From positions 1,736,001-1,800,000 of the forward strand of contig NZ_CP046128.1 of the NCBI RefSeq assembly GCF_038738535.1: a DNA stretch of 64,000 bases, written 5' to 3'. This DNA comes from Bacillus pumilus (GTDB lineage Bacteria > Bacillota > Bacilli > Bacillales > Bacillaceae). The notes beneath the pieces are model-generated. The model had not been told where the DNA came from. It ran no database searches and worked only from the letters and a program-made list of their open reading frames with translations. The position numbers and the translations under genes were made by a program. Positions 7,849-15,260 of this stretch are shown here, one piece after another. Within the stretch, counting starts at the first letter, position 1. Each line of letters begins with the position of its first letter.

Positions 7849-8763
7849 TTATATCTTGTGAATGTGTACTTGCTCAATTAATGAATGAATGTCATGTAAA
7901 TCACTTAAGCCTTTAGAAAATGCAGTAGATGCGCCCGTTGCAATGCCGTAACGTAAGCATTCTTCAGGTGAATGACCTTCAAGCTGTTTACTAAGAAAGG
8001 CTGCGAGCATTGCATCTCCAGAACAAGCTGTGTTTACCACAGTGCCTGTCGGTGCGTTTCCTTTTAAGATGACGTCTTTCGTAATGAACAAAGCCCCTTC
8101 TTCTCCGCGGGAAATAAGCACTTGCTCTGCACCCATCTCAATGAGTTTTTCTCCTGATTGAATGAGTTCTTTTTCTGACATAGGATGTATTTTGCCGAAA
8201 AAAGCAGCGATTTCTTCTTCATTCGGTTTTAATAAATACGGCTTGTATTGAAGCGTCTCAAGAACTGCTGCGGAGCTTGTGTCTAAAATAAACTTGACGT
8301 TGTGCTGATGACAAATAGCTGCTACTTCTGAAAAAATGCTGGCGGGTACGCCCTTTGGCAGGCTGCCTGACATGATAAGGATGTCCCCCTGCGGGATGGC
8401 CGCTATTTTTTCACGAAAGGCGTGAAGCGCTTTTGCTTCAATCGCAGGTCCTTGGTTCACGAGCTTGTATTCTTCTGTCGTATTAATAAAAACATTAATG
8501 CGTGTAATTCCTTCAACCGAGATAAAATCGGTTTGAATGGAAAGGTCCTTTAAGGATTGTTCAATATAAGAGCCTGAAAACCCAGCAATAAATCCTAATG
8601 CAGTGCTGGTGAATCCATATTTCTTTAGCATAATGGAGACATTGACTCCTTTGCCATTCGGCTGATAATCTTCATCTTCTGTGCGGTTGACTGCATTTGC
8701 CCTCATTTCTTTTAATGCAATATATAGGTCAATAGCAGGATTTAAGGTGCAGGTATAAATCAA
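7849..8763 (-). CDS. PfkB-family 1-phosphofructokinase / tagatose-6-phosphate kinase
   Basis: A 304-residue ribokinase-fold sugar kinase. The N-terminal MIYTCTLNPAIDLYI and G-G motifs (QPNGKGVNVS) bind the sugar phosphate, and the C-terminal NTACSGDAMLAAF carries the catalytic Asp and anion hole of PfkB enzymes. It adds the second phosphate to the PTS product, making the bisphosphate split by the aldolase encoded downstream. The start is TTG at 8763, preceded by AAGGTG. It is the first gene of the operon; tandem operator-like repeats lie 50-85 bases upstream. FruK and LacC are the closest family types, and context does not decide between them. Confidence 0.9.
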   Translation of the reverse strand: MIYTCTLNPAIDLYIALKEMRANAVNRTEDEDYQPNGKGVNVSIMLKKYGFTSTALGFIAGFSGSYIEQSLKDLSIQTDFISVEGITRINVFINTTEEYKLVNQGPAIEAKALHAFREKIAAIPQGDILIMSGSLPKGVPASIFSEVAAICHQHNVKFILDTSSAAVLETLQYKPYLLKPNEEEIAAFFGKIHPMSEKELIQSGEKLIEMGAEQVLISRGEEGALFITKDVILKGNAPTGTVVNTACSGDAMLAAFLSKQLEGHSPEECLRYGIATGASTAFSKGLSDLHDIHSLIEQVHIHKI

Positions 8764-8814
8764 TTGGTTTCACCTTCTTTCTTTTCTCTAAAGAAAGTAT
8801 CTCATACGATGGAG

Positions 8815-8847
8815 TGAAAATGTTTTCAGGTTGTGTAAAGGTTTTCA
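8815..8847 (-). promoter_or_regulatory. Tandem operator-like repeats upstream of the PTS operon
   Basis: Two similar 14-base elements, TGAAAACCTTTACA and TGAAAACATTTTCA on the minus strand, start 19 bases apart. Each matches the CcpA cre consensus TGWAANCGNTNWCA at 13 of 14 positions, the mismatch being in the central CG. The second is a near-perfect palindrome. They could be cre sites or binding sites of the adjacent RpiR regulator. Confidence 0.55.
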
Positions 8848-8850
8848 TGA

Positions 8851-8884
8851 TAAAAAGCCTTCCAGATCAAAGTCTCGAAGGCTT
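8851..8884 (-). terminator. Terminator of the rpiR-type gene
   Basis: A stem of AAGCCTTC / GAAGGCTT with a loop of about 14 bases, followed on the minus strand by TTTTTAT. It separates the regulator from the operon it probably controls. Confidence 0.75.
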
Positions 8885-8893
8885 CTTTAGCGG

Positions 8894-9670
8894 TTATTTC
8901 ATTCGGATCACATAGGCATCTAGTAAAATGCGGGCAATGACATGAAGAGACAGGCGCGATCTGACTTCATAATCTGGGAAGAAAGATTGTTCGCCTTTAT
9001 ATCCGACTAGAGTCATATCTGATATTTTGCTTAATGTAGAATCTATTCTTGTCGTGACGGTAATGGTCGTGACTTGCTTCATGCTGAGATTTTGACACGC
9101 TTCAACGAGCTCTGCTGTTTCGCCATTTAATGAAACAAAGATCGCAAGTTCGTTTTTACTGATGTCTCTCGATTTCAGCCGAATGATATTCGGATCGTCA
9201 TGTACTTCGCATGTTTTTCCGATGAGCTGTAATTTGATGGTCATTTCTTTGGCAATCATCTCTGAGAAGCCTCTGCCGAAAATATAAATTTTGTCCGCAT
9301 TATGTATTTTTTGAACGGCATCTTCAATTTGCCCAATACTTTGCAGCTGAATCGTCTTTAAAACCTCTTCTTCATTTTTCCGAATCGCTAGTTTGATGTC
9401 TTCATCGATGTTTTTTAGCTGATCACTTGCATCGGTCATTTTCTTTTCTTGTTTCAATCGATATTTAAAGGAAGTATAGCCGTTGTAACCAATTTTTTTC
9501 ATCAATCTGACAATTGTGGCTGTCGACACATTCGCTCTTTCACTTAATGTGACGATGGATAAGGTGGAGATTTCCTCTAGATGCTGGTGAATATAATGGA
9601 GTAAATAACGTTCTGTTTCACTTAACGTTTGATACACATCGCTTGGAATGTTAAATAGTGGTTCATTCAA
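8894..9670 (-). CDS. MurR/RpiR family transcriptional regulator
   Basis: A 258-residue regulator with an N-terminal HTH_6 domain (LSERANVSTATIVRLMKKIG, residues about 40-60) and a C-terminal SIS sugar-phosphate binding domain (IYIFGRGFSEMIAKE, then FVSLNGETAELVEA). RpiR proteins sense a phosphosugar and control the neighbouring sugar operon; here the target is the co-oriented PTS/kinase/aldolase operon. The start is TTG at 9670, with AAGGGGG seven bases upstream; an overlapping ATG is out of frame. Whether it activates or represses cannot be told. Confidence 0.9.
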   Translation of the reverse strand: MNEPLFNIPSDVYQTLSETERYLLHYIHQHLEEISTLSIVTLSERANVSTATIVRLMKKIGYNGYTSFKYRLKQEKKMTDASDQLKNIDEDIKLAIRKNEEEVLKTIQLQSIGQIEDAVQKIHNADKIYIFGRGFSEMIAKEMTIKLQLIGKTCEVHDDPNIIRLKSRDISKNELAIFVSLNGETAELVEACQNLSMKQVTTITVTTRIDSTLSKISDMTLVGYKGEQSFFPDYEVRSRLSLHVIARILLDAYVIRMK

Positions 9671-9830
9671 TTCGATTCCCCCTTACTCATTTCATACTAT
9701 AATTAAATGCCCAATAAAAACAAGATGATTCTTTTATCATATATTTTGATGTGGAAGCCAAAATGAGTGAAATTTGATTTTTGACATACACTAAGGAAAA
9801 GTTGTGTCTGTGTGAAAGGAGCTGATACCT

Positions 9831-11237
9831 ATGCTTCATCTCTTGTTTTTTCTCATCCTTCTCTATGTCGTCTATGTATTTTTGACCGCATTTGTGTTGT
9901 TTTATTTACCGATACGAAAAACATGCAAAGAACATTGTATTTATAAAGCCTCTTCTATCTCAGGAGACGATCAGGGGACAAATCAAGTGATGCTTCTTGA
10001 CGATGGGTTTGAATCTGGTCAGGTTAGAATCCAAATGATTCGTGAGGCAAAGAAGGTGATCCGTCTCAGTTACTATTCCATTCAAAAGGGAAAAACAGCC
10101 GAATGGGTACTAGGTGCTTTAATTGAAGCAGCTGATCGAGGTGTGAAAGTCCAGGTGTTGTTAGATGGCATCTGCCACAGTTTGCGCGGGCCGCTGAAGC
10201 ATTTGCGCTATGCGGTGGCAAATCATCCGAACATGTCGATTCGTTTTTATGAGCCCTTTCGTTTGTTCAAGCCTTGGACGTGGCATAATCGGCTTCACGA
10301 TAAGCTGCTACTAGCAGATGGCCGAGTGGCTGTGATGGGCGGAAGAAATATCGGTGATAAATACTTTGCAGATCAGCCGCCGAAAGACTTTGCTTTTGAC
10401 CGCGATGTGCTGCTCTATAACGCCAAAAAGGGAAAAGTATTAGATGAAATGGAGCAATATTTCGTTTATCTATGGAATCATGATTTTACGAAAAGAACAA
10501 AAGAGGTGTTCTCCAAGCCAAAAGCGAAAAAAGGGTTAAAGCTAAGAAAACAGCTGCTCAGATCCTATCAAGAAGCAGTGCGCACAAAAGAACCTTTTGT
10601 GATGTCCTCCTTTGATTGGGTAGCAGATGCCACTTCAGTGAAACAGATTGCCTTTTTCACAAATCCTGTAGAACGCTTCAATAAGCGGCCGCTTGTGCTG
10701 AAAAAACTGAACGATCTTGCGCACCGGGCAAAGCGTTCTGTGCTTATACAAACGCCTTATGTCATCCCAACACGCCCAATGAAAGCCGGACTCACCCCCT
10801 TAGGTAGTGAGATTCAAACGACAATGGTCACGAATTCTCTTACAGCGACACCAAATCCGTTAGCCTTTGCTGGATATTTAAGCACGAAAAAGGAACTGAT
10901 GAAAACAGGCGTTCATTTGTATGAATATGAAGGCCCCTATTCCATTCATGGGAAATCAATGGTGATTGATGATTACTTGAGTATTATTGGGACATATAAC
11001 TTAGATGCGAGGTCTAGTTTTTTAAACACAGAGTCGATTTTGGTGATTGACAGTGCCCCGTTTGCGTTATCACTTACACAGGCAATCGAACAAAAAATCG
11101 CCTACAGTAATCTCGTTGCTAAAGACCGAACAGCCTATCATGCGAGCGCATATGGGCAGAAAAAAAAGCCTTTGATGAAAAGGCTCCTTTTAAATGGATT
11201 ATCCGCGATAACGGTATTATGGCGGCGATTGATTTAA
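9831..11237 (+). CDS. Phospholipase D / cardiolipin synthase-like protein
   Basis: A 468-residue membrane-anchored protein. One N-terminal hydrophobic helix (residues 1-27) precedes two phospholipase D catalytic motifs: HDKLLLADGRVAVMGGRN at His156, and HGKSMVIDDYLSIIGTYN at His373. Both HKD motifs are intact, so it should be active as a phosphatidyltransferase or phosphodiesterase on membrane lipids. It is slightly shorter than typical Bacillus cardiolipin synthases and has one rather than two N-terminal helices. AAAGGAG lies upstream of the ATG at 9831. It stands alone, with a terminator directly after it; its exact lipid substrate is uncertain. Confidence 0.85.
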   Translation: MLHLLFFLILLYVVYVFLTAFVLFYLPIRKTCKEHCIYKASSISGDDQGTNQVMLLDDGFESGQVRIQMIREAKKVIRLSYYSIQKGKTAEWVLGALIEAADRGVKVQVLLDGICHSLRGPLKHLRYAVANHPNMSIRFYEPFRLFKPWTWHNRLHDKLLLADGRVAVMGGRNIGDKYFADQPPKDFAFDRDVLLYNAKKGKVLDEMEQYFVYLWNHDFTKRTKEVFSKPKAKKGLKLRKQLLRSYQEAVRTKEPFVMSSFDWVADATSVKQIAFFTNPVERFNKRPLVLKKLNDLAHRAKRSVLIQTPYVIPTRPMKAGLTPLGSEIQTTMVTNSLTATPNPLAFAGYLSTKKELMKTGVHLYEYEGPYSIHGKSMVIDDYLSIIGTYNLDARSSFLNTESILVIDSAPFALSLTQAIEQKIAYSNLVAKDRTAYHASAYGQKKKPLMKRLLLNGLSAITVLWRRLI

Positions 11238-11272
11238 AAAAGGGCGGCTACTCTTGTGGCAGCCCTTTTTCT
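11238..11272. terminator. Bidirectional terminator
   Basis: A stem of AAAAAGGGC and its complement, extended beyond one mismatch, with a T run on each strand. It lies between the phospholipase D gene and the convergent YdcZ-type gene and overlaps the last codons of the latter. Confidence 0.8.
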
Positions 11273-11733
11273 TGCGATTGATCTTTTTCGGCTGACTCCA
11301 ATTTGGTCAATTTAAACACTAAGATCCCAGCAACAATCACAATGACACCTAATAGTTTTGTAAAAGAAAATGCCACTTTTTCTAACCCAAGCCAGCCTAG
11401 CGAATCAAACAAAAGAGCGCAGCCCAGCTGTGACGTGAGGACAATCGAGATGCCATAAGTCGGTCCAAGACGTTTGATACTCTGAACTAGACAAATGACC
11501 ACTCCTACCCCAATGGCTCCGCTGATCCAGTACCAAGCTTCCATATGTCTTAATTGAAACATGCCAGTTCCCTCTAGTAAGAGACCCATCAGGAGTGAAG
11601 CAATAAAGCCCATTCCAAGAACGAGGGTTGTAGTTGACCAAGAGCCTGTATGCTCATCGACCTTACTGTTAAAAATGGTTTGTAAGCTGACGAGTGCGCC
11701 AGCAGTGATAGCTAATAGTATTCCTATGATCAT
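11248..11733 (-). CDS. YdcZ/DUF606 family small membrane transporter
   Basis: A 161-residue protein with five hydrophobic segments, of the DUF606 (YdcZ) family in the drug/metabolite transporter superfamily. The N-terminus (GALVSLQTIFNSKV) carries the family pattern, and the C-terminal tail is charged and cytoplasmic. It is the third gene of an operon with a Crp/Fnr-type regulator and a second YdcZ paralogue. Half-length transporters of this superfamily often act as paired dimers, so the two YdcZ proteins may work together. The substrate is unknown. Confidence 0.85.
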   Translation of the reverse strand: MIIGILLAITAGALVSLQTIFNSKVDEHTGSWSTTTLVLGMGFIASLLMGLLLEGTGMFQLRHMEAWYWISGAIGVGVVICLVQSIKRLGPTYGISIVLTSQLGCALLFDSLGWLGLEKVAFSFTKLLGVIVIVAGILVFKLTKLESAEKDQSQEKGLPQE

Positions 11734-11754
11734 ATATAAATCCCTTCATTTCTT

Positions 11755-12435
11755 CTATTCATAAATATTGTGCTCTGCTATTTCTAGAAGCCCTTTCCGG
11801 TCACAAATCGTAATCTCTCCTCTACGCCTCTCTATCAGCCCTTTTTCACAGAATTGCTGAATGACCCGGTTAATATGACGATAGCTTGTACCGATTAAGC
11901 TTGCCGCATCAGTGAGACGAAGGGCGCTCGCGCTGTCATCATTTGTTACAACAGACAATAAGTAGCTTGCAAGCCTGACCTCCACAGGATATAAAAGGTG
12001 GAAACTCAGATCGTTTGATTTTGTATAAAATTTGTTTGTGATGCCTTTTAGCAGAAAGGTTAACACGCGTGGGTCATCCTTCGCATGGCGCATGAGCGCT
12101 TGATGAGAAACCCTTAGCATATGTACTTCTGTGACAGCTTCGACTGTATTGACCATGTCGGTTTGCTGAACGTATTCAATATCTCCAATCGCTTCAAGGG
12201 GATGTTTAAAGCTAAGAATAAAGGTTTTCCCTTCCTTTGTGGTCGTGAAAATCTTTAATTTTCCTTTCACTAACAAGTACAGGTACTCCCTCTTATCCCC
12301 TTTTGAACAAACGAGCTCACCCTGCTCATAGCGCCACAAGCTCACGTGTGATATGAGCTTTTGATGAAAGACGTTTTCTAATTGATGTGCCTTCATATAT
12401 GAGGCAAAAAGAGATTCATCATAAAGCTCCTCCAT
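11755..12435 (-). CDS. Crp/Fnr family transcriptional regulator (YeiL-like)
   Basis: A 226-residue protein with an N-terminal cyclic-nucleotide-binding-like beta roll (about residues 20-130, including CSKGDKREYLYLLVKGKL) and a C-terminal winged helix (AASLIGTSYRHINRVIQQF). It lacks the N-terminal cysteine cluster of Fnr, so an iron-sulfur oxygen sensor is unlikely; one cysteine lies near residue 43. It sits between two YdcZ transporter genes with gaps of 13 and 21 bases and presumably regulates this operon. The palindrome at 12941-12952 is a candidate operator. The effector is unknown. Confidence 0.85.
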   Translation of the reverse strand: MEELYDESLFASYMKAHQLENVFHQKLISHVSLWRYEQGELVCSKGDKREYLYLLVKGKLKIFTTTKEGKTFILSFKHPLEAIGDIEYVQQTDMVNTVEAVTEVHMLRVSHQALMRHAKDDPRVLTFLLKGITNKFYTKSNDLSFHLLYPVEVRLASYLLSVVTNDDSASALRLTDAASLIGTSYRHINRVIQQFCEKGLIERRRGEITICDRKGLLEIAEHNIYE

Positions 12436-12448
12436 CTGACGCCCTCCT

Positions 12449-12874
12449 TTATAGCTTTAAAATGATCACGCCTGCGACCATCAGTAAAATTCCTGCATAA
12501 TGAGGCCATTTCATTTTTTTCTTCTGTACACCAAACCATCCTTTTGCATCGATTGCAAAGGTAAAAGCAAGCTGTGCAATAAGTAACGCTGCGATGGTGA
12601 GTGTGACACCGATCATTTGAATCGCGGTGACTTCATTAAAAATAATAATGGCTGCAAATGCGCCGCCTATTAAATAAAGTGGCTGCACCTTTCGATATTC
12701 CCTGAAGTGTCCGTCTCGTACGATGAGTAAAATGACAAGTGAGATGATAAAACCGGTTAGCTGCGTGATAGTTGCTGCCTGCCATGTGCCGATATCCTGG
12801 CTGATTCTTGCGTTGGCTACGCCTTGCAGTGTAATGCAAGCGCCTCCTAATAAAGCGAAAATAACACCTTTCAT
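12449..12874 (-). CDS. YdcZ/DUF606 family small membrane transporter
   Basis: A 141-residue protein with five hydrophobic segments and the DUF606 N-terminal pattern (LLGGACITLQGVANARI). The ATG at 12874 was chosen because GAAGGAG lies upstream and the family's first helix starts here; the longer frame to 12955 adds a polar extension that runs into the operator. It is the first gene of the YdcZ / Crp-Fnr / YdcZ operon. It is related to, but clearly diverged from, the product at 11248-11733, which would fit a heteromeric pair. Confidence 0.85.
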   Translation of the reverse strand: MKGVIFALLGGACITLQGVANARISQDIGTWQAATITQLTGFIISLVILLIVRDGHFREYRKVQPLYLIGGAFAAIIIFNEVTAIQMIGVTLTIAALLIAQLAFTFAIDAKGWFGVQKKKMKWPHYAGILLMVAGVIILKL

Positions 12875-12940
12875 TCGTTCAAATGCTCCTTCTTTTTTCA
12901 GTCTAGTTCCATTAAATGATACATGCTCACCTATTGAAAA

Positions 12941-12968
12941 GGACATATGTCCCACTTTGCGTATTATA
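12941..12968 (-). promoter_or_regulatory. Promoter and palindrome upstream of the YdcZ operon
   Basis: On the minus strand a perfect TATAAT lies at 12968-12963, and a perfect 12-base palindrome, GGACATATGTCC, at 12952-12941, just after the expected transcription start. No strong -35 hexamer is visible. A repressor bound there would block initiation or early elongation. The Crp/Fnr-type protein of the operon is the obvious candidate. Confidence 0.5.
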
Positions 12969-13085
12969 TCAGAAACTTTTTCTTTTGCAGTTTCTTCGTT
13001 TTAGATTTTTCACAGTGGGTAAAGTTTTATATCAGCTGAAAACAGAATATTAAATGAATCACATATAAAAAGGAGACATGTCAGA

Positions 13086-14513
13086 ATGAGAAATCAAGAG
13101 AAACATTTTATTAACGGAGAATGGGTTGCATCAACAGGAAACGAAACGACAGAGGTCATCAACCCTGCGACAGAAGAAGTCATTGGCACTATTAGCTTAG
13201 GAACAAAAGAAGATTTAGATAAGGCAGTGAAAGCAGCTCGTGCCGCCTTCCCTTCTTTCTCGAAAACATCTCGAAATGAACGCGTGAAGATGCTGGAAAA
13301 CATTGTGCGCGGCTACGAAAAACGCAAGGATGAACTTGTAGAAGTGATGACACAAGAGCTCGGTGCACCGCTGAAAGTATCAGAAGAAGTTCATTACACA
13401 ATGGGCTATGAACATTTTTCTAAAGCAGCGGAAGCACTTAAATCTTATACATTGACCGAGGACCGCGGCGGACATACCATTATAAAAGAAGCGATTGGCG
13501 TCAGCGGATTGATTACACCGTGGAACTTCCCAACGAATCAAACATCTCTTAAAATTGCGGGTGCCATTGCGGCAGGCTCACCAGTTGTCTTAAAGCCAGC
13601 GGAAATTACACCTTTTGCTGCGATGATTCTTGCAGAAATCATTGATGAAGCAGGCGTACCGAAAGGAGTCTTCAACTTAGTAAACGGAACTGGTGACGTG
13701 ATTGGTGACGGTATTAGCTCACATCCTGATATTGACTTTGTTTCATTTACTGGATCAGGTGCAGTCGGCTCTAAAATTATGGAAAACGCGGCGGACAATG
13801 TGAAGAAAGTGGCTCTTGAGCTTGGCGGGAAATCCCCTCTTATCGTCTTAGATGATGCAGATGTGGATGAGGCAGCAGAAACCGCCGTTCATCATATTGC
13901 GATGAATACAGGTCAAGTGTGTTCTGCGGCTACGCGTGTGCTTATTCCAGAATCAATGAAAGACAAGTTTGAAAAAGCGCTGCTGAATGCCCTGCCGAAG
14001 TTTACAGTTGGTGATCCGAGAGAAGATCACGCCACAGGCCCGCTTGTCTCCAAGAAACAATGGGATACCGTGCAATCTTATATTGAAAAAGGAATTGATG
14101 AAGGTGCTACTCTGCTTGCAGGGGGAACTGGAAAGCCGGACGGAATCGATAAAGGATATTTCGCCAAGCATACCATTTTCACCAATGTAAAAAATGATAT
14201 GACCATTGCGCAAGAAGAAATCTTCGGACCAGTCATGAGTGTGATTACGTATCAGGACCTAGATCATGCCCTTGACATCGCCAATGATACGGTTTATGGC
14301 CTTGCCGGGTATGTTGTTGGAAAAGATGAAAAAACTTTAAAATATGTAGCTGAACATATCCGTGCTGGCCAAATCACCATTAACAATGCCGAAACAGATT
14401 ACTTTGCCCCATTTGGCGGCTTTAAGCAATCTGGTATCGGAAGAGAATGGGGAGACTTCGGCATTGAGGAATATTTAGAAGTGAAAGCTGTGATGGGACT
14501 TCCAACGGCATAA
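13086..14513 (+). CDS. NAD(P)-dependent aldehyde dehydrogenase
   Basis: A 475-residue enzyme of the aldehyde dehydrogenase superfamily, which oxidises aldehydes to carboxylic acids. The catalytic Glu is in [17 protein letters not shown] and the catalytic Cys in [13 protein letters not shown]. The cofactor-binding FTGSGAVG and the C-terminal [13 protein letters not shown] segment are also intact. Length and residues fit the B. subtilis AldY/YfmT-like class, whose natural substrates are poorly defined. AAGGAG precedes the ATG at 13086. It is monocistronic, with its own terminator. Confidence 0.9.
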   Translation: MRNQEKHFINGEWVASTGNETTEVINPATEEVIGTISLGTKEDLDKAVKAARAAFPSFSKTSRNERVKMLENIVRGYEKRKDELVEVMTQELGAPLKVSEEVHYTMGYEHFSKAAEALKSYTLTEDRGGHTIIKEAIGVSGLITPWNFPTNQTSLKIAGAIAAGSPVVLKPAEITPFAAMILAEIIDEAGVPKGVFNLVNGTGDVIGDGISSHPDIDFVSFTGSGAVGSKIMENAADNVKKVALELGGKSPLIVLDDADVDEAAETAVHHIAMNTGQVCSAATRVLIPESMKDKFEKALLNALPKFTVGDPREDHATGPLVSKKQWDTVQSYIEKGIDEGATLLAGGTGKPDGIDKGYFAKHTIFTNVKNDMTIAQEEIFGPVMSVITYQDLDHALDIANDTVYGLAGYVVGKDEKTLKYVAEHIRAGQITINNAETDYFAPFGGFKQSGIGREWGDFGIEEYLEVKAVMGLPTA

Positions 14514-14518
14514 ATTGA

Positions 14519-14553
14519 GAAGGGAGAAAAACTCTAGGGTTTTTCTCCTTTTT
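14519..14553 (+). terminator. Terminator of the aldehyde dehydrogenase gene
   Basis: The stem GGAGAAAAAC / GTTTTTCTCC with a short loop is followed by TTTTTTA, immediately downstream of the stop codon. Confidence 0.85.
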
Positions 14554-14587
14554 TATTTGTGAATTTTAAGAAGTGCTCACTGCCCTC

Positions 14588-14986
14588 CTACTTATCCATA
14601 ATGATTTTATATTTTTCGACCGTTGCTTTAGGAGGAAACGATTCTTGTAACTCATCAAACCAGATCTCAACCGTTTGACCCTGTACCAGCTCTTTAGTAT
14701 CAACTTTCGATAAATCCATAATGATGAGATCATGTTTATACTTATCAATAAGAAGGTGAGTATTCAATGAATAATCGCTTTTTAGAGGAGTTTTATTGTT
14801 TATAAGAAGTAAACCAGTCTCCTCTTTACTCAGCAGTATGCCTTTTTTTGAAAAAGGTGCTGTTGTTTTATTCTTATTGTATGAATCCTTTATATTGTCC
14901 TTTGGAGAATTGCACGCTACTAATAAAATGAGAAAAATCAAGATGACAAGCCGAAAACATTTTATGTTTTTAAACTTTAGCTGCAT
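14588..14986 (-). CDS. DUF3221 family lipoprotein (YobA-like)
   Basis: A lipoprotein of about 132 residues. The N-terminal signal peptide ends in the lipobox LLVAC, so it is probably anchored on the outer face of the membrane by a lipidated cysteine. The rest matches the DUF3221 fold seen in B. subtilis YobA, a small OB-like beta domain ending in a segment with VQGQTVEIWFDE. The start is the ATG at 14986 or the adjoining TTG at 14989, behind AAAGGGG. The function is unknown. It stands alone between the aldehyde dehydrogenase and cysJ genes. Confidence 0.75.
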   Translation of the reverse strand: MQLKFKNIKCFRLVILIFLILLVACNSPKDNIKDSYNKNKTTAPFSKKGILLSKEETGLLLINNKTPLKSDYSLNTHLLIDKYKHDLIIMDLSKVDTKELVQGQTVEIWFDELQESFPPKATVEKYKIIMDK

Positions 14987-15187
14987 CAACTTTCATACAC
15001 CCCTTTTCAATTCTTCACGATAGCTTCTTCATGCTAGCATTCTCAGAACAAAACGCCTATTTTTCTTAAGGTGCTTTATAAGTTAAGCTGATTTACCTTC
15101 AAGTTCATTCACCTTGTAAAGGTATTAGAAATCTTAATCATGACAATCAATATTATATATTTTACTTAATGGCAAACTTTCGGTAAA

Positions 15188-15213
15188 GTTCAAATTGAAC
15201 CTATATATATAAT
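15188..15213 (+). promoter_or_regulatory. cysJI promoter region with palindrome
   Basis: A perfect TATAAT at 15208-15213 has no good -35 hexamer at the right distance. Instead a perfect 13-base palindrome, GTTCAAATTGAAC, covers the -35 region (15188-15200). Known cysJI operons in Bacillus are activated by the LysR-type protein CysL, encoded elsewhere; a weak -35 fits activation. Assignment of this palindrome to CysL is inference. Confidence 0.45.
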
Positions 15214-15260
15214 TCCTATCGAATTAATCTATGTTTATATTCCTTGTGAGGTGGATATCG

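Noticed and set aside
15231..15260. ATG start for cysJ ten codons upstream
   Set aside because: The TTG at 15261 has a better ribosome binding site and gives the N-terminus conserved in the B. subtilis protein.
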